Both the position numbers and the translations under genes were made by a program. The notes under the pieces are model-generated. The model had not been told where the DNA came from and ran no database searches. It worked only from the letters and a program-made list of their open reading frames with translations. Below are positions 5,855 to 12,916 of a DNA stretch of 13,525 bases, piece after piece; position 1 is the first letter of the stretch; each line of letters starts with the position of its first letter. Source of the DNA: Tissierella_A sp964489715 (GTDB lineage: Bacteria; Bacillota; Clostridia; Tissierellales; Tissierellaceae); contig CAZBAK010000047.1 of the NCBI GenBank assembly GCA_964489715.1, positions 1 through 13,525 of the forward strand. The letters are read 5' to 3'.

Positions 5855-6692
5855 TGGTAAAGGTGGGACAGGTAAAACTACCATAGCCGCTGCCTTTATA
5901 AAATTAGGTGGGATCAAAGGCTATGCAGATTGTGATGTAGATGCACCAAATCTTCATCTGGTAACCCATCAAGAGTCTCAGCCAGAGCTCTCAGATTACT
6001 ATGGTATGGACAAGGCTTATATAGACAATGATATTTGCACAAACTGCGATCTTTGCAGGGAGCATTGCCGCTTCAATGCAATAGATTTAAATGATGGATA
6101 CAAGGTCAACCTTTATGCCTGCGAAGGATGTGCTGTATGCAAGGAACTATGTCCTGTAGGTGCAATAGAAATGCAAGCTTACAAGGCTGGAGATTTAAAA
6201 CTGTATAAGGGAAGAGAGATCTTTTCTACGGCAGAGTTAAAAATGGGTAGTGGAAATTCTGGACTTTTAGTTACAGAGGTAAAAAACACTCTTAAATCTC
6301 ATGCTGAGGATCTTGAACTTGCCATAATTGATGGCTCACCAGGGATAGGTTGTCCAGTTATAGCTTCTATAAGTGGAGTAGATATGGTTCTAATAGTAAC
6401 AGAACCTTCTATATCAGGAATAAATGATATGGAAAGAATAGTTAAAACAGCTAAAAGATTTAATACAAAGCTTGCTATCTGTGTTAATAAATTCGATACA
6501 AATATAAATAACACAGAAAAGATAAAAGCTTATTGCAGGGAAAACGATATAAATTTTGTAGGCCTTATTCCCTATGATAGAGAAGCTGTAAAAATTGTAA
6601 ATGAGGGCAAGAGTATAGTAGATAGGGACTGTAAATCTGGTCGTGCCAGTAAGGAAGTCTTCAAGGAAACACTAAAAATACTTAAAAATTAA
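5832..6692 (+). CDS. Mrp/MinD-type P-loop ATPase with inserted 2x[4Fe-4S] ferredoxin domain (second copy)
   Basis: A 286-residue paralogue of the preceding protein. Walker A GKGGTGKTT lies at residues 9-17. Ferredoxin cysteines are Cys69/72/75/79 (CTNCDLCREHC) and Cys97/100/103/107 (CEGCAVCKELC). Further ATPase motifs are IIDGSPGIGCPV and LIVTEPSISGINDMER. The start ATG 5832 has a full RBS (aaggaggt, 5819-5826) inside the end of the previous gene. The two proteins keep the same architecture but differ along their length, suggesting an old duplication and a heterodimer rather than redundant copies. The Walker B-side residues differ (DCPPGSSC versus DGSPGIGC). The probable job is ATP-driven loading or reduction of a metal cluster on the NifX-like partner; that is inferred from context. 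Confidence 0.93.
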   Translation: MKELLILSGKGGTGKTTIAAAFIKLGGIKGYADCDVDAPNLHLVTHQESQPELSDYYGMDKAYIDNDICTNCDLCREHCRFNAIDLNDGYKVNLYACEGCAVCKELCPVGAIEMQAYKAGDLKLYKGREIFSTAELKMGSGNSGLLVTEVKNTLKSHAEDLELAIIDGSPGIGCPVIASISGVDMVLIVTEPSISGINDMERIVKTAKRFNTKLAICVNKFDTNINNTEKIKAYCRENDINFVGLIPYDREAVKIVNEGKSIVDRDCKSGRASKEVFKETLKILKN

Positions 6693-6709
6693 AAAATGGA
6701 GTGAATAAT

Positions 6710-7060
6710 ATGAAAATAGCCGTAGCAAGTGAAGAGAACACAGTAACAGAACATTTTGGACACTGTCAAAACTTTAATATATTTGAAACAAAGAATAAGG
6801 AGATTGTCAATAAGGAGTCCCTAGCTAACCCTGGTCACAAGCCTGGCTTTCTACCTAACTTTTTAAATGATCAAGGTGTAGATGTTATAATTTCAGGTGG
6901 AATGGGCGGAGGAGCTATTGATATATTCAATGAGAAAAATATTGAAGTTATAGTTGGTGCTTCAGGAGATGCAGAAAGAGCTGTAAAAAGCTATCTTTCA
7001 GGAGACTTAAAGTCAACAGGTTCAGTTTGTCACCAACATCAGCATGAAGGAGATTGCTAA
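6710..7060 (+). CDS. Stand-alone NifX/orange-protein-like metal-cluster-binding protein
   Basis: A 116-residue protein of the dinitrogenase iron-molybdenum cofactor family: MKIAVASEENTVTEHFGHCQNF, a GVDVIISGGMGGGAIDIF segment and NIEVIVGASGDAERAVKSYL are the usual landmarks. The C-terminus adds a Cys/His-rich tail, CHQHQHEGDC, likely to bind metal. Relatives include NifX, the NifB C-terminal domain and the orange protein, which carries a Mo/Cu-sulfide cluster. Start ATG 6710 is preferred over GTG 6701 because GGAG at 6698-6701 is 8 bases from it. It closes the operon, 17 bases after the second ATPase. Cluster content cannot be read from the sequence. Confidence 0.9.
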   Translation: MKIAVASEENTVTEHFGHCQNFNIFETKNKEIVNKESLANPGHKPGFLPNFLNDQGVDVIISGGMGGGAIDIFNEKNIEVIVGASGDAERAVKSYLSGDLKSTGSVCHQHQHEGDC

Positions 7061-7063
7061 TTT

Positions 7064-7083
7064 AGAGTAAAAACTCTCTTTTT
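7064..7083 (+). terminator. Weak candidate terminator of the Mrp/NifX operon
   Basis: AGAGT (7064-7068) and ACTCT (7073-7077) form a 5-bp stem around AAAA, followed by CTTTTT. The stem is short. A second imperfect hairpin (ATAAGGACT with AGTCTTTAT) lies about 10 bases downstream. Confidence 0.4.
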
Positions 7084-7139
7084 AGGGTATAAGGACTTTA
7101 ATAGTCTAGTCTTTATAAAGCAAAAAAGGGGATGGGTTT

Positions 7140-7616
7140 ATGATAAATTTTAGCAAGGATAAAGGAAATATACCTATAGTATGTGATTTAGATTTAAATA
7201 GATACTTAGGTAATTGGTATGAGATTGGAAGACTTCCCTTAAGATCTGAAAGAGGTTTAGATAATATTACAGCCATATATAATCTGAAAAAGAATGGTGA
7301 AATAGAGGTAATCAACTCTGGCTATAAAAATGGTAAGAAAAGAGAAATCAGAGGAAGTGCTTGGCTTAGGAATAAAAATTGCACTGGTAGCCTCTGGGTA
7401 AGGTTTTTTTGGCCATTTAAATCAGAATATAATGTTATAAAGGTAGATAAAAATTATAGATATGCTGTAGTAATGGGAGAAAGTAAAGACAATCTATGGA
7501 TCTTAAGTAGAAATCCTCATATGGAAAAAGAAACATACAGTGATATAATAGATTTTTTAAATGAAAAAGATTTTGATATCCAAAAGATAATAAATCCAAA
7601 ACAAGATAAAATTTAA
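7140..7616 (+). CDS. Blc-type lipocalin without signal peptide
   Basis: A 158-residue lipocalin. Landmarks in order are the GxW motif LNRYLGNWYEIGRLPLRSERGL (split here as LNRYLGNWYEI and GRLPLRSERGL), the strand ITAIYNLKKNGEIEVINSGY, GSAWLRN, and the C-terminal signature SEYNVIKVDKNYRYAVVMG then NLWILSRNP. This is close in layout to E. coli Blc, an outer-membrane lipoprotein that binds lysophospholipids. Here there is no signal peptide or lipobox, and the sequence begins directly before the barrel, so the protein is predicted to be cytoplasmic. Start ATG 7140 follows aggggat at 7127-7133. It lies just after the Mrp/NifX operon but beyond hairpins, and its own terminator follows. The ligand is unknown. 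Confidence 0.9.
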   Translation: MINFSKDKGNIPIVCDLDLNRYLGNWYEIGRLPLRSERGLDNITAIYNLKKNGEIEVINSGYKNGKKREIRGSAWLRNKNCTGSLWVRFFWPFKSEYNVIKVDKNYRYAVVMGESKDNLWILSRNPHMEKETYSDIIDFLNEKDFDIQKIINPKQDKI

Positions 7617-7625
7617 GAGACATTT

Positions 7626-7652
7626 AAAATACTCCCTAAGGAGTATTTTTTA
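7626..7652 (+). terminator. Intrinsic terminator of the lipocalin gene
   Basis: AAAATACTCC (7626-7635) and GGAGTATTTT (7640-7649) form a 10-bp stem around CTAA, running into a T-rich tail. Confidence 0.88.
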
Positions 7653-7763
7653 TTTCTAAATATTTAAATTTTAAAGAAATAAACTATAAGGTTTTTAAAA
7701 AGATAAAACTGTGATATTATTTTATTAGGAGCTACTTTATATGTAAAATAAAGGGGTGAGAAG

Positions 7764-8906
7764 ATGCTTTATAGAAAACTTGGAAAAACAGATGAAATGG
7801 TTTCAATTCTTGGCTTTGGATGTATGAGATTTCCAGTAAAAGAAGGGGGAGATATGTCTCAAATAGATGAGGATAAATCTATAGAGATGTTAAGATATGC
7901 CATAGATAAGGGAGTTAATTACTTAGATACAGCCTATCCCTATCATGGAAGTGGTATGGAAGAAGCGGGAATGAGTGAACCTTTCCTGGCGAAAGTTATA
8001 AAGGATGGCTACAGGGAAAAAGTAAAAATAGCTACAAAACTTCCAGTTTGGTTAGTTGAAACAAGGGAAGATATGGATAAGTACTTAGATGAGCAGTTAA
8101 AAAGATTAGAAATAGAAACAATAGATTTTTATCTATTACATTCTTTAAATAAAAATGTATGGGAAAGAATGAAATCACTGGGAGTAGATGAATTTTTAGA
8201 TAGGGCCATAGCCCAGGGAAAAATAAAACATGCTGGTTTTTCCTATCACGATGGGCCAGAATATTTTAATGAGATAATAGATTACTATGATTTTTCTTTT
8301 TGCCAAATTCAATTTAATTATCTAGATGAAGACTATCAAGCGGGCCTAGCTGGTTTAAATTATGCTTACAAAAGAGGACTGGGAATAGTTATAATGGAGC
8401 CTCTAAGAGGTGGAAAGCTGGTGGAAAATCTACCTGGTAAGCTTGAAGAAGTTTTTAAGAATGCTGATATAGAGAAGAGACCTGTAGAATGGGCTTTAAG
8501 CTGGCTATGGGATCATGAAGAAATTTCAACGGTCTTAAGTGGTATGAGTAATTTAGAACAAGTAGTAGAAAATGTTGAAATAGCAAGTAGAAGCAAAGCT
8601 AATTCCCTTACAAAAGCAGAAAAAGAGATAATTGAAGAGGCCAAGAAGATCTTAAAAGAAAATATAAAAGTCAACTGTACAGAATGCAAATACTGTATGC
8701 CTTGTCCCCAAGGTGTAAATATACCTAAAAATTTTAGTATATATAATGACTATTATTTATTTGGAGATAAGGATTCTTATTTTAAGATAGACGAGGAAGC
8801 CAGGGCTGCAAATTGTATAGGATGTGGCATATGTGAAAATCATTGTCCACAAAATATAGATATAATTAATGAGATGGATAATATAAGAACTTTATTTGAA
8901 GAATAA
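7764..8906 (+). CDS. Aldo/keto reductase with C-terminal 2x[4Fe-4S] ferredoxin domain
   Basis: A 380-residue cytoplasmic oxidoreductase. Residues 1-300 form the (beta/alpha)8 aldo/keto reductase barrel: LGFGCMRFP, then the catalytic set Asp55 and Tyr60 (YLDTAYPYHG), Lys92 (ATKLP) and His126 (FYLLHS). GVIMEPLRGGKL-type and STVLSGMSNLEQVVEN segments are the nucleotide-binding end (here GIVIMEPLRGGKL). The tail carries two cluster motifs, Cys305/308/311/314 (CTECKYCMPCP, with CxxC at the last step) and Cys351/354/357/361 (CIGCGICENHCP). This fused type is common in anaerobes and may connect NAD(P)H and ferredoxin chemistry, but the substrate is unknown. RBS aaggggtg at 7751-7758 supports ATG 7764. 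The gene is a single unit with terminators on both sides. Confidence 0.95.
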   Translation: MLYRKLGKTDEMVSILGFGCMRFPVKEGGDMSQIDEDKSIEMLRYAIDKGVNYLDTAYPYHGSGMEEAGMSEPFLAKVIKDGYREKVKIATKLPVWLVETREDMDKYLDEQLKRLEIETIDFYLLHSLNKNVWERMKSLGVDEFLDRAIAQGKIKHAGFSYHDGPEYFNEIIDYYDFSFCQIQFNYLDEDYQAGLAGLNYAYKRGLGIVIMEPLRGGKLVENLPGKLEEVFKNADIEKRPVEWALSWLWDHEEISTVLSGMSNLEQVVENVEIASRSKANSLTKAEKEIIEEAKKILKENIKVNCTECKYCMPCPQGVNIPKNFSIYNDYYLFGDKDSYFKIDEEARAANCIGCGICENHCPQNIDIINEMDNIRTLFEE

Positions 8907-8955
8907 AAACTATAAAGGCATGTAAAGTTTAAACTTTACATGCCTTTATAGTTTT
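8906..8955. terminator. Bidirectional terminator, 50-bp perfect palindrome
   Basis: A perfect inverted repeat centred between 8930 and 8931, bounded by AAAA at one end and TTTT at the other, between the convergent aldo/keto reductase and molbindin genes. It starts on the last base of the reductase stop codon. Confidence 0.9.
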
Positions 8956-8960
8956 AGTTC

Positions 8961-9167
8961 CTATTCTTTACCCACCATAACATTAGATGCCTTTATAATA
9001 GCTATTGCATCATCTCCTACTTTAAGGTCTAGACTTTCTGCTGAACCTGTAGTAATGCTAGATACAACATCTACCCCATTGACATCTATTACAACTTCTG
9101 TACTAACAGGGCCCTTTTTAATGTTTTTAATTTTTCCTTTAAGTTGATTTCTTGCTGAAAACTTCAT
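8961..9167 (-). CDS. mop: Mop/TOBE-domain molybdate-binding protein (molbindin)
   Basis: A 68-residue single Mop domain: MKFSARNQLKGKIKNIKKGPVS, then EVVIDVNGVDVVSSITTGSAESLDL and KVGDDAIAIIKASNVMVGK (written here in parts). This is the length and motif set of molbindins such as Clostridium pasteurianum Mop, which bind oxyanions (molybdate or tungstate) at subunit interfaces of a hexamer and act as stores or buffers. RBS AGGAGG (minus strand 9180-9175) fits ATG 9167. The EAL gene lies upstream on the same strand, 82 bases away, with no clear terminator between them. No molybdate transporter is visible in the window. Confidence 0.9.
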   Translation of the reverse strand: MKFSARNQLKGKIKNIKKGPVSTEVVIDVNGVDVVSSITTGSAESLDLKVGDDAIAIIKASNVMVGKE

Positions 9168-9249
9168 ATATATTCCTCCTATATTTTATAAATAAAAATT
9201 ATTCTCTCAACTATATTTTTACCCCTAGTGAAGTTTATAAAACATATAT

Positions 9250-10106
9250 TTATTTAGATCCTATCTTTTTCAAGGGCTTAGGAAGAGGCCTTCCAAAAAG
9301 GTAGCCTTGAACAAGGTCTGCTCCCTGTGCTACTACAAATTCTAATTCCTCTCTTGTCTCTACTCCTTCTGCCAAAACCTTTATATTGGTATTTTCTGCC
9401 ATAGCTACTAAGGCCTTAAATATCTCTTGCTGTAGCTTGTTTTTATCTATATTTCTTATTATCTCTAGGTCAATCTTTATATAGTCTGGATAAAATTTAG
9501 AGAGATTGTTTAAAGATGAATAGCCACTACCTACATCATCTAGAGCTATTTTAAAGCCTTTGTTTCTGTAAAAATCTAATATACTATTTAAGTGATTGCT
9601 ATCTTTTATATCCTCTGTCTCAACCACTTCAAAAATTACATTTTCAGACTTAAAGTTAAATTTGTTTATCAGATTTATAGTTGTTCTTAGACATACCTCT
9701 GGATTATATATAACAGTTGGTAGAAAGTTGATAAATAGTTTTTTATCTAGACCTTCTCTTGCTGAACTTACTATTGCTGTTTCTCTAGCCTGCCTATCTA
9801 GATTAAATAATAGGTCACTTTCCCGAGCTAATTTAAACATTTCATAGGGAGGCATTATACTACCATCTTCTTTGATACCTCTAGAGAGCAATTCATAGCC
9901 ATAAATAGAATTGTCTTTTATATCCACTATAGGTTGGAAATAGGATACAAGGGTTTCTTTTTCTAATATATATATTAAATCTCTAGATTTAAATAAGCTG
10001 ATCCACTTATCTAGTGTTTTGGTTCTGGCAAATGTAGGAAAATCTAAAACTTCGCCTTGATAAAGTGGTAAGACACTTATCCCGCTAGCTTCTTTTAAGG
10101 AAACTT
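9250..10106 (-). CDS. EAL-domain c-di-GMP phosphodiesterase, 5' part lost in an assembly gap
   Basis: The frame is open from the stop at 9250 up to the edge of the N run, giving 285 visible codons; a GTG at 9927 would be an internal artefact start because coding continues upstream (FQPIVDIKDNSIYGYELLSRG spans it). EAL landmarks all appear: ELL in place of EAL in GYELLSRG, INFLPT with the Asn, FEVVETE, LDDVGSGYSSL, DYIKIDLEII, LAEGVET and QGYLFGRPLP. The acidic and polar metal-ligand set looks complete, so hydrolysis of cyclic di-GMP is likely. About 60 residues before the EAL domain (VSLKEASGISVLPLYQGEVL onward) are not recognised; they could be a linker or the end of a sensor or GGDEF domain hidden in the gap. 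Confidence 0.9.
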
Positions 10107-10206
10107 NNNNNNNNNNNNNNNNNNNNNNNNNNNNNNNNNNNNNNNNNNNNNNNNNNNNNNNNNNNNNNNNNNNNNNNNNNNNNNNNNNNNNNNNNNNNNN
10201 NNNNNN
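10107..10206. other. Assembly gap of exactly 100 N
   Basis: The run of exactly 100 N is the customary placeholder for a gap of unknown length. It removes the start of the EAL gene. The bases right of it, up to the cyclase start at 10433, show no gene that can be supported; apart from the promoter near 10300 this stretch is plain AT-rich DNA. Confidence 0.97.
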
Positions 10207-10299
10207 ATAAAATAGATATCGGATTTATCCAGAAAAAGTTTATCAATGGAAATAATATGTAAGAATATAAAGATTTTAGCATATAAAGTAAAGTTAGAT

Positions 10300-10328
10300 T
10301 AGACAATGATTTTAAATTTTGGTAAAAT
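10300..10328 (+). promoter_or_regulatory. Candidate promoter of the cyclase-family gene
   Basis: TAGACA at 10300-10305 and TAAAAT at 10323-10328 are separated by 17 bases; each box has one mismatch to the consensus. Transcription would start near 10335, leaving a leader of about 100 bases. Confidence 0.5.
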
Positions 10329-10432
10329 AGTAATGTAGAGAATATTTGTAAAAATCAGAAATAGATAAAAGTATACTGACTAAAGTTTGTAAATCAATAA
10401 AATTATATAAGAAATTGAAAGGAGCAGATGTT

Positions 10433-11182
10433 ATGAATTTTAATAAGCAGTGGGATATAATCGATCTAACACAAGAGATATACCAGGGAATGCCACTTTT
10501 TGGTATTCATCAACCAACATTTATCATGACCAATCAAACCCATGAGGAAAACATGGCTAATACAGGAAGTGAAACCTTAGGATTCTATGCTAGAAATATT
10601 TTAATGAGTGAACACGCTGGAACACATTCAGATGCTGTAATTGAATACAAGCCAGGTGGAACTGTAATGGAGGATATGCCTCTTGAGTACTATTTTGGAG
10701 ATGCCATATGTCTTGATTTCTCAGATAAAAGACATCCTGAGTATATAGAGATCAGGGACATAGAAGAGCAACTTGCTAAAACGGGACTAGAGATTAAAAA
10801 AGGTGATATATTTATGATGTATACAGGACATTATGAAAGAACTCACCCAAGCTTACATTCGGACAATGATAGACTGGATCCATTAAACTATGGTGGATTG
10901 GATTCAAAACATACAGGTATATCCTATGAAGCAGCTAAATGGCTTGCTGAACAAGGGGTAGTAAATATTGCAGTTGATTCACCAGCAATTGATATGACTC
11001 CAGATGATTTAGATTATTCTGGTCACTTAGTTTGTGGAGAATATGATATTACTAATACTGAAAACCTTTGCAATCTAGATAAGGTTGTTGGACAAAGATT
11101 CCTCTACGTAGGACTTCCTTTAAAGATCAGAGGAGGTACTGGATCTCCTATAAGAGCTATGGCCCTATTACCTAAAAAATAA
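10433..11182 (+). CDS. Cyclase-family (kynurenine formamidase-like) metal-dependent hydrolase
   Basis: A 249-residue protein of the cyclase family (KynB-like fold). The start strand WDIIDLTQEIYQGMPLF and the metal motif HAGTHSD (HxGTHxD) are diagnostic. Further family segments are KKGDIFMMYTGHYER, GISYEAAKWLAEQGVVNIAVDSPAID and GLPLKIRGGTGSPIRAMALL. Family members hydrolyse N-formylkynurenine, cyclic amides or related substrates with Zn or Mn. No tryptophan-degradation gene lies nearby, so the substrate is open. ATG 10433 is chosen over TTG 10415 because ggag at 10421-10424 is 8 bases before it and lies downstream of the TTG. No signal peptide is seen. Confidence 0.9.
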   Translation: MNFNKQWDIIDLTQEIYQGMPLFGIHQPTFIMTNQTHEENMANTGSETLGFYARNILMSEHAGTHSDAVIEYKPGGTVMEDMPLEYYFGDAICLDFSDKRHPEYIEIRDIEEQLAKTGLEIKKGDIFMMYTGHYERTHPSLHSDNDRLDPLNYGGLDSKHTGISYEAAKWLAEQGVVNIAVDSPAIDMTPDDLDYSGHLVCGEYDITNTENLCNLDKVVGQRFLYVGLPLKIRGGTGSPIRAMALLPKK

Positions 11183-11283
11183 TAAAATGATTAATTCTTT
11201 TAGCTAAAATGGTAGTGAAAATCTTTTTAGGGTAGGAATAGAGTATAGATATAAAAAACCAATATTGGAAAGGGGAAATTCAA

Positions 11284-11517
11284 ATGAAGAAAGTAATAGT
11301 ATATTCAACTAATACGTGCCCTTGGTGCACAAAGGTAAAGGATTACCTAGATAAAAACAATGTAGACTATGAGGCATTTGATGTTGCTTCAGATAGAGAA
11401 AAGGCTACAGAAATGGTAAATAAATCTGGTCAACAAGGAGTACCTGTAATAGATATAGATGGTCAAATAGTTGTAGGATTTAATCAAAAGAAACTTGATG
11501 AATATTTAGAATTATAA
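11284..11517 (+). CDS. Glutaredoxin/NrdH-like thiol-disulfide protein
   Basis: A 77-residue thioredoxin-fold protein with the active site CPWC (Cys12 and Cys15 in STNTCPWCTKV), the cis-proline segment GVPVIDIDGQ and the GFNQKKLDEYL end helix. Such small Uxx-type glutaredoxin-like proteins in Firmicutes reduce disulfides with electrons from thioredoxin reductase or similar. RBS-like aaagggga lies about 5 bases before ATG 11284. It is a single-gene unit, about 100 bases after the cyclase gene, and is a conceivable thiol partner for the cysteine-free Sec-peroxiredoxin; that link is speculative. Confidence 0.92.
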   Translation: MKKVIVYSTNTCPWCTKVKDYLDKNNVDYEAFDVASDREKATEMVNKSGQQGVPVIDIDGQIVVGFNQKKLDEYLEL

Positions 11518-11533
11518 AAGATTATTAAATTTT

Positions 11534-11572
11534 AAAAAACCTCTGGTAAATTAATTTACCAGAGGTTTTTTG
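11534..11572. terminator. Intrinsic terminator of the glutaredoxin-like gene
   Basis: A 38-bp perfect palindrome (11534-11571) with A6 at its start and T6 at its end. It works in either direction and faces the convergent NlpC/P60 gene. Confidence 0.92.
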
Positions 11573-11585
11573 AATTACTTTAAAT

Positions 11586-11613
11586 AGCTTCTGTTACTGG
11601 CTAGAAGCTTTTT
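11586..11613 (+). terminator. Second candidate terminator hairpin
   Basis: AGCTTCT (11586-11592) pairs with AGAAGCT (11603-11609) and runs into TTTTT. It may be a back-up for the stronger one upstream. A third hairpin (AGCTTATCT at 11652 with AGATAAGCT at 11673) just after the NlpC/P60 stop has no T run. Confidence 0.45.
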
Positions 11614-11690
11614 CATCCTAATACACTTACTAAGAGAAGATCTGATCAAGCAGCTTATCTGTAGGCCTTGGAAGATAAGCTAGTGCCTAA

Positions 11691-12722
11691 CTAGTAGAGC
11701 CTTCTTCCAAAGGTAAAGTGATTTTCAAAATATCTATCTGTAAGCTTAGTAACAGTTATACCATTATTGCTGGTGCTTGCATGTATAAATTCATCTTGAC
11801 CTAAATAAATTCCTGTATGGCTAGGGCCCTTTCTGTAGGTATCACTAAAGATCAAAAGATCGCCAGCTTTTAAATTCTTTCTATCTATTTCCTTACCTAC
11901 TTGTGCTTGTAGATTTGATGTTCTAGGTATATTTATTCCAACTCTAGAATACACTGTCATAGTGAAGGCTGAACAATCCATACCATTGATAGAGTTGCCA
12001 CCAAAGACATATGGGACCTTAGGATTTAGATATGATTTTGAAATGTTAATTATATCTATAGTTAGATTCTTATTGTCATCCCCCCTGTTAGGTGGATAAA
12101 TATTTGGATTTTTATTTAAGGCATTGTTAATAGATTTATAAGTAGCAGGACCAGCAATTCCGTCTGCCGTAATATTCAAAGATTGTTGAAATTCAATTAA
12201 GGCAGTTTCAGTTATAGTTCCAAAATAAGTAGTAGTAGTATCTATATTCAAGTAGCCTAATTTCTTTAGTGCATCTTGGAATTCTTTTACATCTTCCCCC
12301 TTAGACCCTATAGAAAGAGGTCTTTTATAAACTAATTGAGAAGTATTAGAAGTTGGAGGCCTATCTTCAGATTCTATAGTAGTTTTATCTGAACTAGAAG
12401 AATTATTGCTCTTTATTAAAGTCTGTAATATTCTAAAAGAGTTTGGACCAAAGTAACCATCTACTTGTAACTTGTTTTTTGATTGAAAGTCCATAACAGC
12501 TTCCATAGTCAGTCTTCCATAGTAGCTTGTATTGGTATTATGTTTAAAGTGGCCAAGATCTTTTAAATGTACTTGTAATTCTCTTACATCTCCATCATTC
12601 ATTCCTGGGGATAAGGTTTTATCTCCAAGTGCTGCATGACTAACTGAAGTCATTGAAGTTAAAAGGAAAAGTAAAGCTATAATACTTGTAACTTTTTTAA
12701 AATTACTCTTATAAATTGGCAT
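11691..12722 (-). CDS. Secreted NlpC/P60 peptidoglycan endopeptidase with two peptidoglycan-binding domains
   Basis: A 343-residue cell-wall hydrolase. Residues 1-30 are a Sec signal peptide (basic YKSNFKK, hydrophobic core IIALLFLL, cleavage after SHA30). Two PG_binding_1 domains follow: about 38-104 (GMNDGDVRELQVHLKDLGHF, VDGYFGPNSF) and about 135-202 (GSKGEDVKEFQDALKKLGYL, ADGIAGPATY), joined by a Ser/Thr-rich linker. The NlpC/P60 domain covers about 220-343, with catalytic Cys250 (GMDCSAFT), His302 (SHTGIYLG) and a third polar residue, probably His314 (FIHAST). It should cleave stem-peptide bonds outside the cell. RBS AAGGAGG (minus strand 12735-12729) supports ATG 12722. A WalR-type box lies 74-90 bases upstream. 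Confidence 0.95.
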   Translation of the reverse strand: MPIYKSNFKKVTSIIALLFLLTSMTSVSHAALGDKTLSPGMNDGDVRELQVHLKDLGHFKHNTNTSYYGRLTMEAVMDFQSKNKLQVDGYFGPNSFRILQTLIKSNNSSSSDKTTIESEDRPPTSNTSQLVYKRPLSIGSKGEDVKEFQDALKKLGYLNIDTTTTYFGTITETALIEFQQSLNITADGIAGPATYKSINNALNKNPNIYPPNRGDDNKNLTIDIINISKSYLNPKVPYVFGGNSINGMDCSAFTMTVYSRVGINIPRTSNLQAQVGKEIDRKNLKAGDLLIFSDTYRKGPSHTGIYLGQDEFIHASTSNNGITVTKLTDRYFENHFTFGRRLY

Positions 12723-12795
12723 TAATATCCTCCTTTATTTTAAAATATACTTTAACATTAGTATATTACAATATTACTAGAAATGGAAGAACTTT

Positions 12796-12812
12796 TGTAA
12801 TTGAATTGTAAT
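12796..12812 (+). promoter_or_regulatory. WalR (YycF)-type direct repeat upstream of the NlpC/P60 gene
   Basis: TGTAAT-TGAAT-TGTAAT matches the published WalR consensus TGTWAH-N5-TGTWAH at every defined position. It is on the + strand, 74 to 90 bases before the hydrolase start. A further TGTAAT on the minus strand (12771-12766) lies closer to the gene. A -10-like TATACT on the minus strand (12765-12760) would place the repeat at about -43 to -59. WalR controls autolysin genes in Firmicutes, so the context fits. Confidence 0.6.
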
Positions 12813-12916
12813 AATTTTCTAAAGTTTCACATAATATAGAAAATATGAATATTTAACAAGCTCCAGGGTATAGGAATAAGGCATGGACAATACAATAAAA
12901 ACAAAGGATGATAGAG

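Noticed and set aside
9183..9210. Minus-strand promoter TTGAGA-16-TAAAAT before the molbindin gene
   Set aside because: Transcription would begin at or inside the RBS, leaving no usable leader, so the match is probably chance in AT-rich DNA.
10085..10306. Minus-strand ORF running through the N gap
   Set aside because: It is joined only by unknown bases; the right-hand part (MLKSLYSYILF) has no convincing RBS or family, and the left-hand part is out of frame with the EAL gene.
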